DNA of 11,851 bases, from positions 1 through 11,851 of the forward strand of contig RGBZ01000020.1 in NCBI GenBank assembly GCA_009919365.1. Direction: 5' to 3'. Positions 1 through 6,230 of this stretch are shown in pieces (within the stretch, counting starts at the first letter, position 1; every line of letters begins with the position of its first letter). The position numbers were made by a program, and so were the translations under genes. The DNA comes from a bacterium (GTDB lineage Bacteria > Chloroflexota > Limnocylindria > Limnocylindrales > Limnocylindraceae). The notes under the pieces were generated by a model. The model did not search any database. It was not told the origin of the DNA and saw only the letters and a program-made list of their open reading frames with translations.

Positions 1-51
1 CTCATTGGAGTCGTTCAGGGTGGCGTACGTGATCTTCAACTTCTCAGCCAT
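1..51 (-). CDS. 5' end of an unidentified gene (17 codons visible)
   Basis: Reading leftward from the ATG at 51-49 gives MAEKLKITYATLNDSNE, open to the window edge. An AGGA-type ribosome binding site lies about 7 nt before this ATG. Another ATG a few bases upstream is out of frame. The gene lies 51 nt downstream of the Fur-family gene on the same strand, so the two could be co-transcribed. The short N-terminus faintly resembles those of some bacterial aldehyde dehydrogenases, but 17 residues cannot support a product name. I therefore treat it as a real gene start of unknown function. Confidence 0.5.
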   Translation of the reverse strand, partial: MAEKLKITYATLNDSNE

Positions 52-102
52 CGGTCCATCCTCACTTGTGCGGCGCACATGCGGCGCGCCATCGCGCAGA
101 GT

Positions 103-561
103 CTACCGCGCGGCGGCGGCCCGGCACGAGGGGCAGCGCCCCTGGAGCGAGAGGTGGTCGAGGTCAGCGGCGTAGCCGGTGGCGCGCTCAATCGCGGCGA
201 GGATCGGTTTCGCCGCCTCAGCACCCAGCTCAACCTCTGCGCCGCACCCCTGGCAGTGCACGTGGCCATGCGCCACCACCTCCTCTAGGTGGTACGTCTC
301 ACGCCCATCGACCCCATGGTGGTGCGTGGCGAACCCGAGCTCTTCGAGGAGATCGAGTGTGCGGTAGACCGTGGACGGGGTTGCCGATGGGTCTGCCGCC
401 CGCACGCGCTCCACCAGCTCAGCCCCAGTCGCATGGCCGTCGGAGGCGGCGAGCACGTCGGCGATCAACTGCCGCTGCTCCGTCCAGCGTTGACCGCGCG
501 CCTGGACCGCCGCCTGCAGGCGGGTGGCGAGGCTTCCTTGGGGCTCGGGGCTGTGCTTCAT
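103..561 (-). CDS. Fur-family metal-responsive transcriptional regulator
   Basis: The 152-residue protein has the Fur layout. An N-terminal winged helix (about residues 10-85) contains the recognition-helix motif STVYRTLDLLEELG at 63-76. A C-terminal metal-binding and dimerisation domain follows. Visible ligands are HHH at 80-82, H91, the HGHVHC stretch at 98-103, Cys103/Cys106 and a second CxxC pair, Cys143/Cys146. The four cysteines form the usual structural zinc site. Fur proteins bind palindromic operators when loaded with metal and usually repress uptake genes. The gene is divergent from a cobalt/nickel transporter operon, which suggests a nickel (Nur-like) or zinc (Zur-like) sensor rather than an iron sensor; sequence alone does not settle which. 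No good ribosome binding site precedes the ATG, but a TATCCT hexamer lies 7 nt upstream, so the mRNA may be leaderless. Confidence 0.9.
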   Translation of the reverse strand: MKHSPEPQGSLATRLQAAVQARGQRWTEQRQLIADVLAASDGHATGAELVERVRAADPSATPSTVYRTLDLLEELGFATHHHGVDGRETYHLEEVVAHGHVHCQGCGAEVELGAEAAKPILAAIERATGYAADLDHLSLQGRCPSCRAAAAR

Positions 562-568
562 CCCAGTG

Positions 569-574
569 AGGATA
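569..574 (-). promoter_or_regulatory. Putative -10 box of the Fur-family gene
   Basis: On the minus strand this reads TATCCT and ends 7 nt before the ATG of the Fur-family gene, which places the transcription start at or next to the start codon. No recognisable TTGACA-like -35 lies at 17 nt. The -35 position falls within the palindrome at 585-604, where a bound regulator would block polymerase. Confidence 0.4.
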
Positions 575-584
575 CGGGATCGCT

Positions 585-604
585 TATTGCAACGTGTTGC
601 GATA
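585..604. promoter_or_regulatory. Imperfect 20-bp palindrome, candidate Fur-family operator
   Basis: The sequence TATTGCAACGTGTTGCGATA pairs in 8 of 10 positions around its centre, with core half-sites GCAAC and GTTGC. It sits in the 90-bp gap between the divergent Fur-family and cbiM genes. It overlaps the expected -35 of the former and a possible -10 of the latter (TAGACT, 603-608). This is where an autoregulating metal repressor of the transporter would be expected to bind. Size and symmetry suit a Fur-family dimer. The TTGC content recalls the streptomycete nickel-sensor Nur boxes, but half-site spacing differs, so the assignment is inference. Confidence 0.55.
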
Positions 605-640
605 GACTCTGCTCACGGCCCAGCCAATCAGGTTGGGCAA

Positions 641-647
641 GAGGAGG
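641..647 (+). promoter_or_regulatory. Ribosome binding site of cbiM
   Basis: GAGGAGG lies 4 nt before the ATG at 652, counted from the last G. It is the strongest Shine-Dalgarno sequence in the window. It fixes the start at 652 rather than at an upstream in-frame codon, and matters because the resulting N-terminus is longer than usual for CbiM. Confidence 0.75.
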
Positions 648-651
648 TTTG

Positions 652-1605
652 ATGTATCCGCAGCTCCACATCCCTGACGGGTTCCTCTCGCCGCAGATTT
701 CGATCGTGCTTTGGGTCGCCACTGCCGTTCTGATCGGCATTGCCGTGCGAAAGACGAGCCGCACCGATGCGCGAATGATTGCGTCGCAGCCAATCCTGAT
801 GGGAGTGCTCGGCGCATTCATCTTCGCTGCGCAGATGTTCAACTTCCCTGTTGCCACCGGTACCAGCGGCCATCTGCTCGGCGGGGTACTCGCCGGCTAC
901 CTGCTTGGCCCGTGGGCCGGCACGATCGTGATGGCGACGGTGGTTGGCATCCAGGCGCTCCTCTTTCAGGATGGTGGCCTCTTGGCTCTCGGCGCCAACA
1001 TTTTCAACATGGGAATCATCGGCACGCTCGGCGGTTCCTTTGTTGCCCGCGGCATTGGCACAGCGCTCGGCGGTAGCCGCAGCGCCACCATTCTCGGCGC
1101 CGGTGCGGCCGCCTGGCTTGCCGTCGTTGCTGCGGCGGGATTCACCACGCTGCAACTTGGCCTCTCTGGAACAACCAATGTCGCAGTTGGACTACCGGCC
1201 ATGCTCGGCGTCCATGCGTTCGTAGGAATCGGCGAAGCGCTCATCACCATTGCAGCACTGACGTTTATTGCACAAACTGCTCCAGATATTCTGGCTGGTG
1301 TTGCTTCGCAATCAAAGGCATCTCCGGTGCGACGCTTGGCAACTGGGCTGGTGATCGCTGGTGGAATTGCAACGCTCGCGAGCCTCTTTGCCTCCGCTGA
1401 TCCCGATGGGCTTGAGGCTGTTGCGGAGCAGCTTGGCTTCTTGAATGCGGGGGCGGATGCCCCGTTTGAACTCTTTCCCGATTACACCATCCCCGGGCTT
1501 GATGGCACCGCATCAACCGTCATCGCTGGCGTACTCGGTATCATCGTGGTGATCGGCGTGCTACTTGCGTTCGGACGCATTGCACGAAGCCGCGCGAAAT
1601 CATGA
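652..1605 (+). CDS. cbiM: Energy-coupling-factor cobalt/nickel transporter, CbiM substrate-binding subunit fused to a PDGLE domain
   Basis: The 317-residue polytopic membrane protein captures Co2+ or Ni2+ and delivers it across the membrane with CbiQ and CbiO. The CbiM hallmark HIPDGFLSP is at residues 6-14 and the conserved GTSGHLLGG at 70-78, where His74 matches the second histidine ligand of the family. A C-terminal segment (about 228-312) holds PDGLE at 251-255 and a final membrane helix. This is the PDGLE domain that replaces separate small CbiN/NikN subunits in other operons. Four extra residues (MYPQ) plus Leu precede the metal-site histidine, whereas CbiM normally starts MHIPDG. The stop codon overlaps the cbiQ start (ATGA), indicating translational coupling. 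Cobalt and nickel cannot be told apart here. Confidence 0.92.
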   Translation: MYPQLHIPDGFLSPQISIVLWVATAVLIGIAVRKTSRTDARMIASQPILMGVLGAFIFAAQMFNFPVATGTSGHLLGGVLAGYLLGPWAGTIVMATVVGIQALLFQDGGLLALGANIFNMGIIGTLGGSFVARGIGTALGGSRSATILGAGAAAWLAVVAAAGFTTLQLGLSGTTNVAVGLPAMLGVHAFVGIGEALITIAALTFIAQTAPDILAGVASQSKASPVRRLATGLVIAGGIATLASLFASADPDGLEAVAEQLGFLNAGADAPFELFPDYTIPGLDGTASTVIAGVLGIIVVIGVLLAFGRIARSRAKS

Positions 1606-2387
1606 TCGCGGCGCAACGTAGCGTTGGTCGCGACGCACGTGCTCCAGTGATCACCACGCTCGCCTTTGTCACCGCCGTCGCCCTACTGCCGCCCGGTTCG
1701 TATCTTGCGCTCCTCCTCGCGTGGCTGCTGCTCGCGTTTGCCGGTGCGCTGCTGGGAATCAGTCCTACGCGCCTCGCGCGTCGCGGCCTGGTTGCACTGC
1801 CGTTTGTCGTTGCCGCCGTGCCAATAGTGTTTCTTCGCAACGACGAGCTGCTTTGGGCTGGCGCCGTCGGTCCACTGACCTTGCAGATCTCCGGTGCGGG
1901 GCTGCGCATTGCGCTGACCGCGATTCTGAAGGCATGGATCAGCGTGCAGGCCTCGGTCCTGCTCTTGACGCTTGCAAGTGCCCCCTCGATCGTCACAGCC
2001 CTTCGCCGCATGCGACTCCCTGACGTGATCGCCACAAGCGCTGGATTAACCATTCGATATCTCGAACTTCTTCGTGACGAGGCACGACGCATGCTTCGCG
2101 CACGCACCGCGCGTTCTGCAAGCCCCGTTGGTGTCGGTCGCGAGCGGATTGGCGGCACCATCGCATGGCGCGCGCGCACAACGGGGAGCCTGGTCGGCTC
2201 ACTCTTTCTGCGTGCCTACTCCCGAGCGCAGCGCATCGAAGAGGCCGCCGCCTCGCGCGGGGCGACCGGCTCACTCTCGATCGGCACCATGCCGACCGCC
2301 GACCCACGCCTCACGCTCAAGATGATTGGGATGCTTTTCATGGTGCTCACTATCGTCCTCTGTGGCGCACTTCTGCCGCGACTGTAG
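1602..2387 (+). CDS. cbiQ: Energy-coupling-factor transporter transmembrane subunit CbiQ
   Basis: The 261-residue integral membrane protein is the T-component that links the substrate-binding CbiM to the ATPase CbiO. Hydrophobic helices occupy about 15-55, 62-80, 90-130 and 235-260. The cytoplasmic region between them is arginine-rich and contains the two short coupling-helix signatures of EcfT proteins: one around RARTARS, the other ASRG at 217-220 in EEAAASRGA. These helices dock into grooves of the ATPase. The start overlaps the cbiM stop by 4 nt. The cbiO start follows 9 nt after the stop. Length and topology are normal for the family. Confidence 0.9.
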   Translation: MIAAQRSVGRDARAPVITTLAFVTAVALLPPGSYLALLLAWLLLAFAGALLGISPTRLARRGLVALPFVVAAVPIVFLRNDELLWAGAVGPLTLQISGAGLRIALTAILKAWISVQASVLLLTLASAPSIVTALRRMRLPDVIATSAGLTIRYLELLRDEARRMLRARTARSASPVGVGRERIGGTIAWRARTTGSLVGSLFLRAYSRAQRIEEAAASRGATGSLSIGTMPTADPRLTLKMIGMLFMVLTIVLCGALLPRL

Positions 2388-2396
2388 GCTGAGCTG

Positions 2397-3203
2397 ATGA
2401 AAGAACAACACGAACACCTCCACACACATCCGGGCGCGGCGGTGCCACACAGCCACGGCCACGACCATGCCCATGACGCGCCACTTGAACCAACCGGCGA
2501 CGGCACGATTGCGATCTCTCACCTGCACTTTCGCTACCCCGACGGAACCGAGGCGCTGCGCGGCATGGATCTCGCGATCACCGGTGGTGAGAAGGTTGCG
2601 CTACTCGGGCCAAATGGTGCGGGCAAGAGCACCCTCATGCTGCACCTGAACGGCATCCATCGCCCAACGCACGGCACCGTTCACGTGGCAGGGATGCAGG
2701 TGTCAAACGAGACGATTGGCCGCGTGCGCGCCGAGGTGGGACTCGTCTTCCAGGATCCCGACGATCAGCTCTTCAGCCCAACCGTTTGGGATGACGTTGC
2801 GTTTGGCCCGACCCATATGGGGCTGACTCCCGGCGCAATTCACGATCGCGTCGAAGTTGCCCTCGCAGCTGTTGGCGCACTTGACCTGGCGCAGCGCGCG
2901 CCAATGCGCCTCTCTATCGGTCAGCGCAAGCGCGTCGCCCTCGCGACCGTTCTCGCCATGAACCCAAGCATCTTGGTCTTTGATGAGCCCTCTGCTGGGC
3001 TTGACCCACGCGGTCGCCGAGAACTCATCGAGCTGCTGCAGTCGCTGACGCAAACGCTCATCGTCAGCACGCATGACCTTGAGTTGGCGCGCGCCACATT
3101 CCCGCGCAGCATCGTGGTGGATCGCGGTGTGATCGTGGCCGACGGATCAACGAGCGAGATCTTGGCAAATCGCGAGCTGCTGCTCGCGCACGGACTCGCT
3201 TAA
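2397..3203 (+). CDS. cbiO: Energy-coupling-factor transporter ATP-binding subunit CbiO with a histidine-rich N-terminal tail
   Basis: The 268-residue ABC ATPase powers cobalt/nickel import with CbiM and CbiQ. Walker A GPNGAGKST is at 71-79, the Q-loop with FQDPDDQLF at 118-126, the signature LSIGQRKRV at 172-180, Walker B ILVFDEP at 192-198, the D-loop at 201-204 and the H-loop His at 226. LSIGQ differs from the usual LSGGQ in its first glycine. Before the ABC domain is an extra tail of about 35 residues with nine histidines in the first 26 (5, 7, 9, 11, 18, 20, 22, 24, 26), mostly alternating. Such tails bind divalent metals in nickel accessory proteins such as HypB and SlyD; the role here is inferred. 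The stop codon overlaps that of convergent rarA. Confidence 0.92.
   Translation: MKEQHEHLHTHPGAAVPHSHGHDHAHDAPLEPTGDGTIAISHLHFRYPDGTEALRGMDLAITGGEKVALLGPNGAGKSTLMLHLNGIHRPTHGTVHVAGMQVSNETIGRVRAEVGLVFQDPDDQLFSPTVWDDVAFGPTHMGLTPGAIHDRVEVALAAVGALDLAQRAPMRLSIGQRKRVALATVLAMNPSILVFDEPSAGLDPRGRRELIELLQSLTQTLIVSTHDLELARATFPRSIVVDRGVIVADGSTSEILANRELLLAHGLA
3200..3203. other. Shared palindromic stop TTAA of cbiO and rarA
   Basis: TAA of cbiO (3201-3203, +) and TAA of rarA (3202-3200, -) are read from the same four bases. No intergenic DNA and no hairpin with a T-run separates the two convergent genes, so transcription from each side must run into the other gene or stop by a factor-dependent route. Confidence 0.9.
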
Positions 3204-4474
3204 GGCTTCGCACCTTTCGGGCGCGCGGCGCGCAGCGCTGCGATTCGATCACGCAACTCTGCCTCTGCACCGCTCCCCGACGGCGAATAGAAGCGCTTCG
3301 TTGCAATCTCGTTCGGCAGGTACACCTGGTTCACATCAAATGGCTCACCAACTTCGTGTGGGGACTGGTACGTCTTCGCTGCGGCGCGCAGGTGCCCCGG
3401 TACTGGGAGTTGACCGCTGAAGGCGATCTGGTCGCGCGCGGCGGCAAGCGCCTCGCCAGCGCGCGGAGATTTCGGTGCCGACGCGAGGTACGTGACTGCT
3501 TGGGCCAACGCCCAATCGCACTCTGGCGATCCAGCGAGTTCAACAACCTGCGCAGTTGCAGCGGCAAGTGAAAGCGCAGACGGATCCGCGTTGCCTACAT
3601 CCTCCGACGCTGAGACGAGCAGCCGTCGCGCAATGACTCGTGGATCTTCGCCGCCTTCAAGTGCGATGGCCAGCCAGTAGATCGCAGCATCAGGATCGTT
3701 GCCCCGAATGCTCTTGATCAACGCGGAGGTGACGCCAGACTGGTCGTACGGCAGGCTTCGGTCTTGCGCAGCGAGGAGCACTTCGCGCGGCGTGATCTCG
3801 TTGCCGTCCGTCGTCATAAGGGCGGCCATTTCGAGCAACGTCAGGAGTCGGCGTGCGTCGCCCGATGCGTAGCCGACGAGTTGACGGCGCGCGTCGCCAT
3901 CGACCCGAACGGCTCCGTTGAGGCCGCGGGGTTCTGCGAGTGCTCGGTCGAGCAACGTTTCAAGGTCTTCGCTACTCAGCGGCGCAAGACGGAAGGTGCG
4001 CATACGCGAGAGGAGCGCCGGCGAAATTGCGCGCGGCGGCGGCTCTGTCGTTGCCCCAACCAAGATAATGGTCCCCGCCTCCACGTGCGGCAGCAGGGCA
4101 TCTTGCTGGGTGCGTGAGAACCGATGCAGCTCATCAATAAAGAGAAGCGTTTGCTCGCCATGTTCACGGCGTTCGATCGCCGCGGCGACTGCCTTGCGGA
4201 CCTCGGCGACGCCGTCGCTTGTTGCGGAGAGGCTCGTGGGGACAGCCTTGAGCGACGTTGCGATCACGGCGGCGAGTGTCGATTTGCCACTCCCCGGTGG
4301 CCCCCAGAGCAAGAGTGACGGCGCTTCGCCGCGGTCAATTAGTCGGCGCAGTGGGCCACCGGGGCCCACCAGGGCCACCTGGCCCACCACCTCATCAAGG
4401 GTCGATGGGCGCATCCGAGCGGCGAGGGGTTGCGCGGGAGCGAGGCCACCGAGGAGCGTTGCCTTCTCTTTCAT
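3200..4474 (-). CDS. rarA: Replication-associated recombination protein A (MgsA/RarA AAA+ ATPase)
   Basis: The 424-residue protein belongs to the clamp-loader-like AAA+ family that acts at stalled replication forks and is related to eukaryotic WRNIP1. The N-terminal motif LAARMRPSTLDEVVGQ (17-32) is typical. Walker A is GPPGSGKST at 58-66, Walker B LLFIDE at 110-115 followed by LHRF, sensor 1 GATTE at 140-144 and the arginine-finger region ALLSR at 153-157. The C-terminal half holds the lid and the RarA-specific tetramerisation domain, including YASGDARRLL, SEDVGNADP and the terminal KRFYSPSG stretch. After GATTE this protein reads PPPRAIS where relatives usually have NPSFEVN, a local divergence. 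Length is near normal (about 430-450). A GATGAT hexamer lies 7 nt before the start and there is no clear ribosome binding site. Confidence 0.93.
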   Translation of the reverse strand: MKEKATLLGGLAPAQPLAARMRPSTLDEVVGQVALVGPGGPLRRLIDRGEAPSLLLWGPPGSGKSTLAAVIATSLKAVPTSLSATSDGVAEVRKAVAAAIERREHGEQTLLFIDELHRFSRTQQDALLPHVEAGTIILVGATTEPPPRAISPALLSRMRTFRLAPLSSEDLETLLDRALAEPRGLNGAVRVDGDARRQLVGYASGDARRLLTLLEMAALMTTDGNEITPREVLLAAQDRSLPYDQSGVTSALIKSIRGNDPDAAIYWLAIALEGGEDPRVIARRLLVSASEDVGNADPSALSLAAATAQVVELAGSPECDWALAQAVTYLASAPKSPRAGEALAAARDQIAFSGQLPVPGHLRAAAKTYQSPHEVGEPFDVNQVYLPNEIATKRFYSPSGSGAEAELRDRIAALRAARPKGAKP

Positions 4475-4526
4475 TCAACTGATCATCGCACCCTTCACGC
4501 CGCTCTCGGGTACGCTTGCCCAACTG

Positions 4527-5741
4527 ATGCCCGATTTTTCTGAACTAGGACTTGCCCCCGAACTCCTACGAGCCGTCGCTGACGAGGGGTACACCGAACC
4601 GACCCCAATTCAGGCCCAGGCGATTCCGCACGTCCTTCAGGGGCGTGATCTTCTCGGCGCCGCCCAGACGGGAACCGGGAAGACCGCCGCATTCGTGCTG
4701 CCGATCCTGCAGCTGCTGAAGCCGCTCTCCTCCACCTCACCAAGTCCCGCTCGCCATCCGGTACGCGCGCTCGTCCTCACGCCGACGCGCGAGCTCGCGG
4801 TGCAAATCTCCGAGAGCGCCGCAACCTACGGGCGACATCTGCCGCTGCGCAGCGGTGTCGTCTACGGCGGGGTACCAATGCCGCCGCAGCAGAAGATGCT
4901 CCTCGCCGGTCTCGAAATCCTCATCGCCACACCGGGCCGGCTCCTGGACCACGCCAACTCCAAGACGGTCAACCTGTCTCAGGTGTCGATCCTCGTGTTG
5001 GATGAGGCCGACCGCATGCTTGACATGGGATTCATGCCCGACCTGAAGCGCATCCTCGCCCTCATTCCAAAGCAGCGCCAGAGCCTCCTCTTCTCGGCGA
5101 CCTTCTCCGAGCCAATTCGCGCCTTAGCGCAAGACTTCCTGCGCGATCCGATCACCGTCGAGGTTGCGCGACGCAATCAGACGAACGAGAACGTTCGGCA
5201 GGTGATCATGGCCGTCGATGATCGGCGCCGACGACAGTTGCTGAGCGACCTCCTGCGCACCAAGCCGTGGGAGCAGGCACTCGTCTTCGTCAATCGCAAG
5301 GTCGAGGCGAATCGCCTCGGCGACTTCTTGCATCGCGACGGCCACACAGTGGTGGAGATTCACGGCGACAAGGATCAGAAGCAGCGCAACCGTGCCCTTG
5401 CCGCATTCAAGGCGGGCGAGGCTCGCGTGATGGTCGCCACCGACGTTGCTGCGCGAGGCCTCGACATTGAGGCGCTCCCTGCGGTCATCAACTACGAGCT
5501 CCCCTTCGACCCTGAGGATTACGTGCACCGCATCGGCCGCACCGGTCGCGCTGGCGCGCTCGGTGAAGCGGTCAGCTTCGTCGCCCCTGACGAGATGGAT
5601 AAGTTGAGCCTGGTGCGCAAACTCACCAAGGCTGGGCTTCATATGGAGATCCCGCTCGGCTACGAGCCAATCCTGCTCGACTTCCCGCGCGACCTGATTG
5701 CCAAGGCGCAGATGATTCGCCTGCAGCGGGGTCGCCGCTAG
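4527..5741 (+). CDS. DEAD-box ATP-dependent RNA helicase, RhlE-like
   Basis: The 404-residue RNA helicase has both RecA-like domains and almost no C-terminal extension. Motifs in order are the Q motif GYTEPTPIQ (21-29), motif I AQTGTGKT (46-53), Ia PTRELA, Ib TPGR, motif II DEAD (159-162), motif III SAT (190-192), motif V ATDVAARGLD and motif VI HRIGRTGR (334-341). Such proteins unwind RNA duplexes during ribosome assembly, mRNA decay or cold adaptation. The missing basic tail makes CsdA/DeaD unlikely and fits the RhlE group. The reading frame is open far upstream, but homology starts at MPDFSELGL, so I place the start at 4527. No ribosome binding site precedes it. A TACGCT hexamer at 4511-4516 ends 10 nt before the ATG, so the transcript may be leaderless. 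Confidence 0.92.
   Translation: MPDFSELGLAPELLRAVADEGYTEPTPIQAQAIPHVLQGRDLLGAAQTGTGKTAAFVLPILQLLKPLSSTSPSPARHPVRALVLTPTRELAVQISESAATYGRHLPLRSGVVYGGVPMPPQQKMLLAGLEILIATPGRLLDHANSKTVNLSQVSILVLDEADRMLDMGFMPDLKRILALIPKQRQSLLFSATFSEPIRALAQDFLRDPITVEVARRNQTNENVRQVIMAVDDRRRRQLLSDLLRTKPWEQALVFVNRKVEANRLGDFLHRDGHTVVEIHGDKDQKQRNRALAAFKAGEARVMVATDVAARGLDIEALPAVINYELPFDPEDYVHRIGRTGRAGALGEAVSFVAPDEMDKLSLVRKLTKAGLHMEIPLGYEPILLDFPRDLIAKAQMIRLQRGRR
5738..5741. other. Shared palindromic stop CTAG of the helicase and arsC
   Basis: TAG of the helicase (5739-5741, +) and TAG of arsC (5740-5738, -) share a CTAG palindrome. The two convergent genes overlap by exactly 4 nt with no room for a terminator, the same arrangement as cbiO/rarA. 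Confidence 0.9.
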
Positions 5742-6172
5742 CTCTTCGCGGTCGCCCCAACCTGGCGGATGAACTCCATGATGCGGATCTCGAGATCGTC
5801 GCGCACCTCGCGATACGCCTCCAGCTGACGCTCCTCGCTCCCGCCGACCTTCGAGGGATCTGGCAGTGACCAGTGCTCGCGCTGGCCACCATTCGGGAAG
5901 ATGGGGCAGGCATCATTCGCCGCATCGCAGACGGTAATCACGTAGTCGAACGGCTCATCAAGGAACTGATGGAGCGTCTTGCTCGTCTGGGCCGAGGCAT
6001 CGATACCGATCTCGTTCAGCACCGTCAGGGCGTGAGGGCGAACCAGTGTTGCCTCAGTACCGGCACTCTCCACCTCAAAGGCGCCGCGCCCGCGCGAGCG
6101 CAGCAACGCCTCGGCGATCTGTGACCGAGCACTGTTGTGGGTGCAAAGGAAGAGGACGCGCGTGCTGCTCAT
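5738..6172 (-). CDS. arsC: Arsenate reductase, thioredoxin-coupled type
   Basis: The 144-residue protein has the low-molecular-weight tyrosine phosphatase fold. The anion-binding loop CTHNSARS occupies residues 10-17. Cys10, Cys82 and Cys89 sit at the same numbers as the three redox cysteines of Staphylococcus aureus pI258 ArsC, and Asp105 in LPDPS matches its general acid. This trio reduces arsenate to arsenite by a disulfide cascade regenerated by thioredoxin; plain tyrosine phosphatases lack the second and third cysteines. No arsR, arsenite pump or arsM lies next to it, so it is a stand-alone gene here. A TAGAAT hexamer sits 6 nt before the ATG, with no ribosome binding site. Confidence 0.92.
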   Translation of the reverse strand: MSSTRVLFLCTHNSARSQIAEALLRSRGRGAFEVESAGTEATLVRPHALTVLNEIGIDASAQTSKTLHQFLDEPFDYVITVCDAANDACPIFPNGGQREHWSLPDPSKVGGSEERQLEAYREVRDDLEIRIMEFIRQVGATAKS

Positions 6173-6178
6173 GCGCTC

Positions 6179-6184
6179 ATTCTA
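6179..6184 (-). promoter_or_regulatory. Putative -10 box of arsC, leaderless
   Basis: The minus strand reads TAGAAT, five of six matches to TATAAT, ending 6 nt before the arsC ATG. Transcription would start at the start codon itself. No convincing -35 hexamer is visible at 16-19 nt. Confidence 0.5.
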
Positions 6185-6194
6185 GCGAAGCGCG

Positions 6195-6223
6195 TTATCA
6201 CTCCGTTAGCCGCGCGCTATCCT
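6195..6223 (+). promoter_or_regulatory. Putative promoter of the alpha/beta hydrolase gene, leaderless
   Basis: TTATCA (6195-6200) and TATCCT (6218-6223) are 17 nt apart, each with four of six consensus matches. The -10 ends 7 nt before the ATG at 6231, placing the transcription start at the start codon. No purine-rich ribosome binding site is present in the gap. The 58-bp divergent region therefore carries opposed promoters for arsC and this gene. Confidence 0.5.
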
Positions 6224-6230
6224 CATCGCT

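Noticed and set aside
66..569. Plus-strand frames opposite the Fur-family gene
   Set aside because: Arg/Pro/Ala-rich low-quality translations antisense to a protein with conserved Fur motifs.
289..651. Upstream extension of the cbiM frame to an ATG at 289
   Set aside because: It runs antisense through the Fur-family gene and the palindrome region; homology and the strong ribosome binding site both start at 652.
562..651. Cobalamin riboswitch upstream of cbiM
   Set aside because: The gap is only 90 bp, too short for the aptamer, and I see no B12-box-like sequence.
3918..4526. Upstream extension of the helicase frame to 3918
   Set aside because: It lies antisense within rarA; the recognisable helicase N-terminus starts at 4527.
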